Positions 5,003 to 8,901 of a stretch of DNA of 8,901 nt are shown one piece after another; the first letter of the stretch is position 1, and each line of letters opens with the position of its first letter. The translations under genes were made by a program, and so were the position numbers. The stretch comes from Desulfobacteraceae bacterium (GTDB lineage: Bacteria > Desulfobacterota > Desulfobacteria > Desulfobacterales > Desulfobacteraceae): assembly GCA_022712835.1 (NCBI GenBank), contig JAFLJU010000002.1:1-8901 (forward strand), given 5' to 3'. The notes beneath the pieces were generated by a model. It made no database searches, was not told where the DNA came from, and saw only the letters and a program-made list of their open reading frames with translations.

Positions 5003-7357
5003 TCAGCTCAGCACATAAAATCCCAGGTTCTTGGCAAAGGGTGGGGGATTGTAGAAATCGGCTTTGATATAATTGCCTTTTATTCCCTTGATCACGCTGC
5101 GTCGCTTTACCAAAGAGGTATTTATATCATCAAGAAAAAATTGAATATCTATAAAATCATTAATCCGGATGCGATGTGATTTTGCAACCCTGAAACCGAT
5201 GGACTCTAAAGAGACCATTTCCACCTCGATATGGCCGGATTCTCCTGTTTTCAGGTGGGAAAACTTTCCTTTTAATGAGACAGACTTGCCAAAAAAAACG
5301 GACTTGTCTTCCTCCTTAGCAGCAGCATTTTTTTTATTTTCCTGTTCAAAGAGGGGCTGGATATTGTCTTCCATCCTGCCAACAGCATCCTCATCCTTGG
5401 TTTCCTTTGATTTGGACAGAAAATTGGGCACTTTTGTTTTTAACAGCCCGGGATCCGTTGCACTGACGGTATGGGGTGATATGTCGATTTTTACAGGGAT
5501 CTGAACCTTTTCTGACATTGTTTTGGACAATTCTTTTTGAAACCTGTGCTTTGCTATTTCGGCATCATCGTCATAGACAAAGGGTAGCAGCATGATAAAT
5601 GTATCCTCTCCATATCGGAAAAGCGAATCCTTGATCCGTTTGGTTTTCATCAGAACCCGGGTTATCTCTTTGAGGAGTTCATCTTTGGTGGGATGGTTGT
5701 GGGTTTCATCCATTTTCTGGATGCTGTGGGTCGTGATAATCATCATGGTGAAGATGCTGCCATTTTGTTTTAAGAGTGTTTTTTTATTGCTGAGGGCATG
5801 TTCAAAACTCCACCGGTTTTTAAGGCCGGTCAATGAATCCTTTGTGGCGATGTTTGTCAGGGCCTGGTTATAATAGGATCTTTCAATGGCAATGGCCGCA
5901 TATTCAGCAATGGAAGACAACAATTCCAGGTCATCTGCACCAAAAGGAGCTTCATCGATCCGGTTGATCAGTTCGATAACCCCAAAGCATTTGTCACCGG
6001 TTTTAAGGGGGGTGCCGATGATGGATTGGGTTTTGAATTTGGTGTATTTGTCCACCCGGATACTGAAACGATTATCCTTTTCTACATCTTTAATAATCAA
6101 AGATTCGCAGGTTTTCATGATATGACCTGCAATTCCTTCCCCTTTGGGAAGTTTTGCTCCCTGGAGTTTTTCTTTGTTGGCACCCACCACAAGGGAAAAC
6201 ACCATTTCTTCGGTTTTTGGGTCCTTTAGGAGTATGGACCAGTGAAGGGGTTGAAAAATTTTACCCACCTGGTACATAACGATATCAAGAACTTCCTTTA
6301 TGGTTTTTGCCTTGGCAAGGGGTTTGCCGATCTCCAGGGTATCCAATGTTGATGTTGTTTTCTGGATCTGATTAAAAGGGTCTTTCTGATAATAATACCG
6401 TGTGTTTGCTTTGGAAAGCTTGAGGTTTGCCCAGAGCATGTTTTCCTTGAGCTGGCTGGCAGACGGGAAGACAAATTGATAAAATTCTGAAATCTTTTCT
6501 ATTTCCTTATTCATATTAAGAATGCAGCTGACGATATCAATTTTTTCCAGATCTATGGTGGTTTCAACCTCCGGGGGAAGGATGGGGGGACGGATAAAAT
6601 CAAAAGACCCAATACCCTGGGTCCAGCAGAGAAAGTTTGAAAGCGAGACAATGGAAATCAGTTGTTTGTCCTGTTGTGTAAGGCCCAGGTGTTCAAAGGA
6701 CTGGTGATGATACTTTACCGCCAGAACCAGTTTTTCCGGCAGTTTCCAAAGGGAACAAAAAAATGCACCAATATCATCATGGCCCAGACCCAGGCTGCTC
6801 CGTTCTTTTTCAATAATCAGCTCGGAAGAGGTTGACAATTCCTGGATAAACTCGCCATAGTCTTTTTTCCCGTGGATATCGAGAAAGATTTTACCAACAT
6901 CATGTAAAAGTCCAGCAATATAGGCTTCTTCTGGATCCGGATATCCGGTTTTTTTGGCAATTTCCAGGCTTAATACAGCAACCGAAAGGCTATGGCGCCA
7001 GAACAGGAGTCTGTCAAATCGGCTGGCCCGTCCGGACTTGAACATTTTTTCAAATACCGTCATTTCAAGGGCTATTTTTTTTATTTCATCAAGACCTAAA
7101 AGCGTCACCGCATCCGACAGCTTTGTTACCTGTCGGCCAATTCCATAAAAGGCGGAGTTGACAATCTCCAGAACCCTTGCGGAGATGCCGGGATCTGTCT
7201 CCAGGATTTTTGACAGGTCGCCCAAAGAGGCGGTTCCATTTTTGGATGCCTCGAGCAATTTTACCGCTACCTGGGGAAAGCTTGGCAGCTTTTTGTCATT
7301 CAGTGTAAGAATGCTTTTGATATCAGCTTCTGATGGAAGATTTAATTGATTTTCCAT
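5003..7357 (-). CDS. HDOD-GAF-degenerate GGDEF-PilZ-like signalling protein
   Basis: A 784-residue soluble protein with no signal peptide or membrane segment. Domains in order: HDOD (about 15-290), with 'LPSFPQVAVKLL' at 24-35 and 'DPGISARVLEIVNSAFYG' at 55-72; GAF (about 340-495), with 'KGEGIAGHI' at 405-413 and 'GVIELINR' at 459-466; a GGDEF-like fold (about 500-640); a charged linker (about 645-685); and a C-terminal PilZ-like barrel (about 687-784). HDOD domains often lose metal ligands, but here H122 and H152-D153 (LLHDVGK) are kept. The GGDEF domain keeps 'DSLTGLKNR' (507-515), but its active-site signature reads YGEDTF (582-587) instead of GGDEF, so cyclic-di-GMP synthesis is unlikely. 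The PilZ-like part keeps 'SLESIGF' (717-722 region) but lacks a clear RxxxR c-di-GMP clamp. It starts at ATG 7357 behind AGGA. It is probably a regulator that senses a small ligand; the target is unknown. Confidence 0.8.
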   Translation of the reverse strand: MENQLNLPSEADIKSILTLNDKKLPSFPQVAVKLLEASKNGTASLGDLSKILETDPGISARVLEIVNSAFYGIGRQVTKLSDAVTLLGLDEIKKIALEMTVFEKMFKSGRASRFDRLLFWRHSLSVAVLSLEIAKKTGYPDPEEAYIAGLLHDVGKIFLDIHGKKDYGEFIQELSTSSELIIEKERSSLGLGHDDIGAFFCSLWKLPEKLVLAVKYHHQSFEHLGLTQQDKQLISIVSLSNFLCWTQGIGSFDFIRPPILPPEVETTIDLEKIDIVSCILNMNKEIEKISEFYQFVFPSASQLKENMLWANLKLSKANTRYYYQKDPFNQIQKTTSTLDTLEIGKPLAKAKTIKEVLDIVMYQVGKIFQPLHWSILLKDPKTEEMVFSLVVGANKEKLQGAKLPKGEGIAGHIMKTCESLIIKDVEKDNRFSIRVDKYTKFKTQSIIGTPLKTGDKCFGVIELINRIDEAPFGADDLELLSSIAEYAAIAIERSYYNQALTNIATKDSLTGLKNRWSFEHALSNKKTLLKQNGSIFTMMIITTHSIQKMDETHNHPTKDELLKEITRVLMKTKRIKDSLFRYGEDTFIMLLPFVYDDDAEIAKHRFQKELSKTMSEKVQIPVKIDISPHTVSATDPGLLKTKVPNFLSKSKETKDEDAVGRMEDNIQPLFEQENKKNAAAKEEDKSVFFGKSVSLKGKFSHLKTGESGHIEVEMVSLESIGFRVAKSHRIRINDFIDIQFFLDDINTSLVKRRSVIKGIKGNYIKADFYNPPPFAKNLGFYVLS

Positions 7358-7406
7358 GGATATATCCTAAAATTCATTTTTTGTGTTAAGCCGTTTGATC
7401 GAGAAT

Positions 7407-7435
7407 AGTTTATTGCAAGCGAACATGGATTTCAA
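7407..7435 (-). promoter_or_regulatory. Candidate sigma-70-type promoter for the HDOD-GAF gene
   Basis: On the minus strand TTGAAA (7435-7430) is followed by a 17-nt spacer and TAAACT (7412-7407), about 50 nt upstream of the ATG at 7357. The -35 is close to TTGACA (5/6); the -10 matches TATAAT at only 4/6. Predicted by eye only. Confidence 0.35.
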
Positions 7436-7542
7436 GCAAATAAGAGCGACCTCTTTCCATGAGCTTAAATTGCCTGGTGTCTTTTTGATTCTTTTACATA
7501 TCTGGGTTTGCATTTGATCCATTGGTCCCGGTATTGCTTATC

Positions 7543-7572
7543 TACTTATCTGGTAAGTATCTGGTAAGTATC
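7543..7572. repeat. Tandem 11-bp repeat overlapping a 6-bp inverted repeat (possible operator)
   Basis: TATCTGGTAAG occurs twice head-to-tail (7547-7557 and 7558-7568) and a third copy begins (TATC, 7569-7572) before diverging. The first copy also lies in an inverted repeat, TACTTA-TCTGG-TAAGTA (7543-7559). The position, 60-90 nt upstream of the TTG start, suits an operator or promoter-proximal site for the TIGR02757/sfsA operon, but no known regulator consensus was recognised. Confidence 0.45.
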
Positions 7573-7633
7573 GGGGCCTGTGGCCCTCGTGTAACACTTA
7601 ACCCAAGATATCTGTGCCTAGAGGAATAGTTTA

Positions 7634-8479
7634 TTGTTAACGATTCAAAAAAAATTAGATGCGATTTATCAACAATATAATCAGCGTAAATATGTGGACC
7701 CGGACCCCCTGCTGTTTTTATATGATTACCCGGAAGTCCGGGACAGGGAAATTGCCGGGCTAATCGCCGCCTGCCTTGCCTATGGCCGGGTTGAGATGAT
7801 CATGAAAACCGTGGGGCAGGTGTTGGAAAAATTGGGGCCGTCTCCTTTCCAGTTTTTGAACAATACCCGTGATGGGCATATTGATACCCTGTTCACAGGG
7901 TTTAAATATCGGTTTGCAACCGATGTTCATTTGTCCAACCTGCTCAAGGGAATCAAGGGGGTGGTGACGGGGTTTGGATCCCTTGAAAATTGTTTTTCAG
8001 CCGGTGAGGGACAATCAAGTGAGACAGTTCTGGCAGGGCTATGTCAACTGTACCAGGGACTCAATCAAGCGGGCCCCACAGGCCATCTGCTGGCAGACCC
8101 CAACAAGACCAGTGCCTGCAAGCGAAGCCACCTGTTTTTGAGGTGGATGGTCCGAAGGGATGACGTGGACCCCGGGGGGTGGGACTCTGTCTCTCCCGGT
8201 CAATTGATCATCCCCCTTGATACACATATGTATAAAATTGGCAGTCAGCTGGGATTTACCCGGCGGAAAAGCCCGGATAAGGTGTGTGCTCTTGAAATAA
8301 CCGCAGGGTTCAGGGAGATTTTAACCCATGACCCGGTTAAATATGATTTTTCTCTTACCCGGTTCGGGATTCGACGAAACCTTGATATGGATGAATTGAA
8401 GGATTTTCTCACTTCCGATTGTCCTCTTGACCATTTTCCGGACAAATTTCCGCACAAACAACAAGGAGGCAAAGGGTGA
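7634..8479 (+). CDS. TIGR02757/DUF2400 family protein
   Basis: 281 residues, a near-full match to the TIGR02757 (DUF2400) family pattern. Visible blocks are 'DPDPLLFLYDYP' (22-33), 'DREIAGLIAACLAYGRVE' (37-54), 'LFLRWMVRRDDVDPGGW' (167-183), 'LIIPLDTHMYKIGSQLGFT' (191-209) and 'DPVKYDFSLTRFGI' (233-246). The function of the family is not established. The 'PLDTH…LG' block resembles the (P/V)DTH…RLG segment carrying the catalytic Asp of HhH-GPD DNA glycosylases such as endonuclease III; that link is inferred, and no HhH hairpin motif was spotted. The start is TTG: an in-frame TAG lies at 7619-7621, GAGGAA sits 7 nt before the TTG, and the N-terminus aligns with the family. It overlaps sfsA by 4 nt (GTGA), so the two are co-translated. 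Confidence 0.85.
   Translation: MLTIQKKLDAIYQQYNQRKYVDPDPLLFLYDYPEVRDREIAGLIAACLAYGRVEMIMKTVGQVLEKLGPSPFQFLNNTRDGHIDTLFTGFKYRFATDVHLSNLLKGIKGVVTGFGSLENCFSAGEGQSSETVLAGLCQLYQGLNQAGPTGHLLADPNKTSACKRSHLFLRWMVRRDDVDPGGWDSVSPGQLIIPLDTHMYKIGSQLGFTRRKSPDKVCALEITAGFREILTHDPVKYDFSLTRFGIRRNLDMDELKDFLTSDCPLDHFPDKFPHKQQGGKG
8464..8469 (+). promoter_or_regulatory. Strong Shine-Dalgarno fixing the GTG start of sfsA
   Basis: AGGAGG, a perfect ribosome binding site inside the end of the TIGR02757 gene, lies 6 nt before GTG at 8476. No ATG is available nearby in this frame, and the sequence after GTG (TYKGYELPSL) fits the start of SfsA proteins. Confidence 0.75.
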
Positions 8480-8901
8480 CTTATAAAGGATATGAACTGC
8501 CGAGCTTGATACAAGGGAAACTGGTCAAACGGTATAAACGGTTTCTGGCCGATATCAAATTGGAAACAGGGGAAGTGGTCATTGCCCATTGTGCCAATTC
8601 CGGTTCCATGCGAGGATGTGCAGAGCCGGGGTCGCCTGTTTGGATTTCCCAAAGTGACAATCCCAAACGAAAACTAAAATATACCTGGGAATTGATTCAG
8701 TCAAAGGATTCCATGATCGGGGTCAACACCCTGGTGCCCAATCGGCTGGTCAAAGCGTCAATTGAGAACGGGCTTATCGCTGAATTTAGAGAATATACCC
8801 GGGTGACAGCGGAAGTTAAAACAAGTGACCACACCCGGTTGGATCTGCTCTTGGAAAACGGGGCGGGCAATCGGTGTTATGTGGAGATTAAAAATTGTAC
8901 C
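8476..8901 (+). CDS. sfsA: SfsA family protein (DNA/RNA nuclease SfsA), N-terminal part
   Basis: 142 codons are visible; the family is usually about 230-240 residues, so roughly 90 are cut off by the right edge. Matching blocks are 'LVKRYKRFLADIKLETGE' (16-33), 'AHCANSGSMRGCAEPGSPVW' (37-56), 'KRKLKYTWEL' (64-73), 'GVNTLVPNRLV' (82-92), and 'TRLDLLL' (120-126) with 'CYVEIKNCT' (134-142). SfsA was first described as a sugar-fermentation stimulation protein. Its C-terminal domain resembles PD-(D/E)XK nucleases; D123, E137 and K139 fit such an active site, following an N-terminal OB-like domain. It starts at GTG 8476 behind AGGAGG and overlaps the upstream gene by 4 nt. The pairing suggests a shared role in nucleic-acid handling, which is an inference. 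Confidence 0.93.
   Translation, partial: MTYKGYELPSLIQGKLVKRYKRFLADIKLETGEVVIAHCANSGSMRGCAEPGSPVWISQSDNPKRKLKYTWELIQSKDSMIGVNTLVPNRLVKASIENGLIAEFREYTRVTAEVKTSDHTRLDLLLENGAGNRCYVEIKNCT

Larger units (their letters stand above)
7358..7633. other. Divergent intergenic region with repeats and a GC-rich hairpin
   Basis: 276 bp between the divergent HDOD-GAF and TIGR02757 genes. It holds the candidate minus-strand promoter (7407-7435), a tandem 11-bp repeat (7547-7568), an overlapping inverted repeat (7543-7559), and a perfect short hairpin, GGGCC-TGT-GGCCC (7574-7586), which has no T-run. GAGGAA at 7621-7626 is the ribosome binding site for the TTG start at 7634. No RNA gene or additional ORF was recognised. 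Plus-strand promoter elements are unclear; TTGATC (7514-7519) and TTATCT (7538-7543) are 18 nt apart but weak. Confidence 0.5.

Noticed and set aside
7574..7586. GGGCC-TGT-GGCCC hairpin considered as a terminator
   Set aside because: The stem is only 5 bp (6 with a G-U pair) and no T-run follows on either strand; it lies between divergent genes, where no terminator is needed.
8245..8652. Minus-strand 135-codon ORF spanning the TIGR02757/sfsA junction
   Set aside because: Both plus-strand genes here match known families residue by residue; the antisense frame is low-complexity and has no start signal.

Overview
The window looks like a chromosomal segment of a Desulfobacteraceae-type member of the Desulfobacterota. 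That is an inference from the style of the right-hand genes: a large HDOD/GAF signalling protein, TIGR02757 and SfsA, with alternative TTG and GTG starts. No rRNA or marker gene is present to prove it. The left part (about 1-4936) is clearly more AT-rich and has a different codon style. It looks like an acquired defence island placed next to the host-like genes.

Layout. On the minus strand, reading 5' to 3' from about 4936 leftwards, lies a type I restriction-modification locus. It runs hsdM (adenine methylase), hsdS (two target-recognition domains), an AlbA_2/Schlafen-type protein with a GHKL-like ATPase module, a decayed 320-bp stretch, a 40-codon gene encoding only the conserved C-terminal segment of an HsdS, and the start of a RhuM-family gene that runs off the left edge. 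hsdM/hsdS overlap by 4 nt, hsdS/AlbA_2 are 3 nt apart, and the mini-ORF and rhuM touch at TAATG. No hsdR is visible; it may lie beyond position 1. Upstream of hsdM, on the same strand, is a 784-residue HDOD-GAF-degenerate GGDEF-PilZ-like regulator (7357-5003). Diverging from it across a 276-bp intergenic region with tandem and inverted repeats is a plus-strand pair, TIGR02757/DUF2400 (TTG start) and sfsA (GTG start, truncated by the right edge), joined by a 4-nt overlap.

The most interesting part is 371-812. It holds two gene ends that echo the intact genes beside them. One is an HsdS C-terminus differing from the intact hsdS at one of 20 residues while 8 other codons differ silently. The other is a frameshifted end resembling that of an AlbA_2-family gene (…YLPFWA-stop, against …YEPIWA-stop in the intact copy). 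This is best read as the scar of an earlier specificity/accessory cassette that was replaced. The hsdS fragment kept a good ribosome binding site and is coupled to rhuM, so it may still be expressed. All assignments come from reading motifs by eye; no database search was possible.
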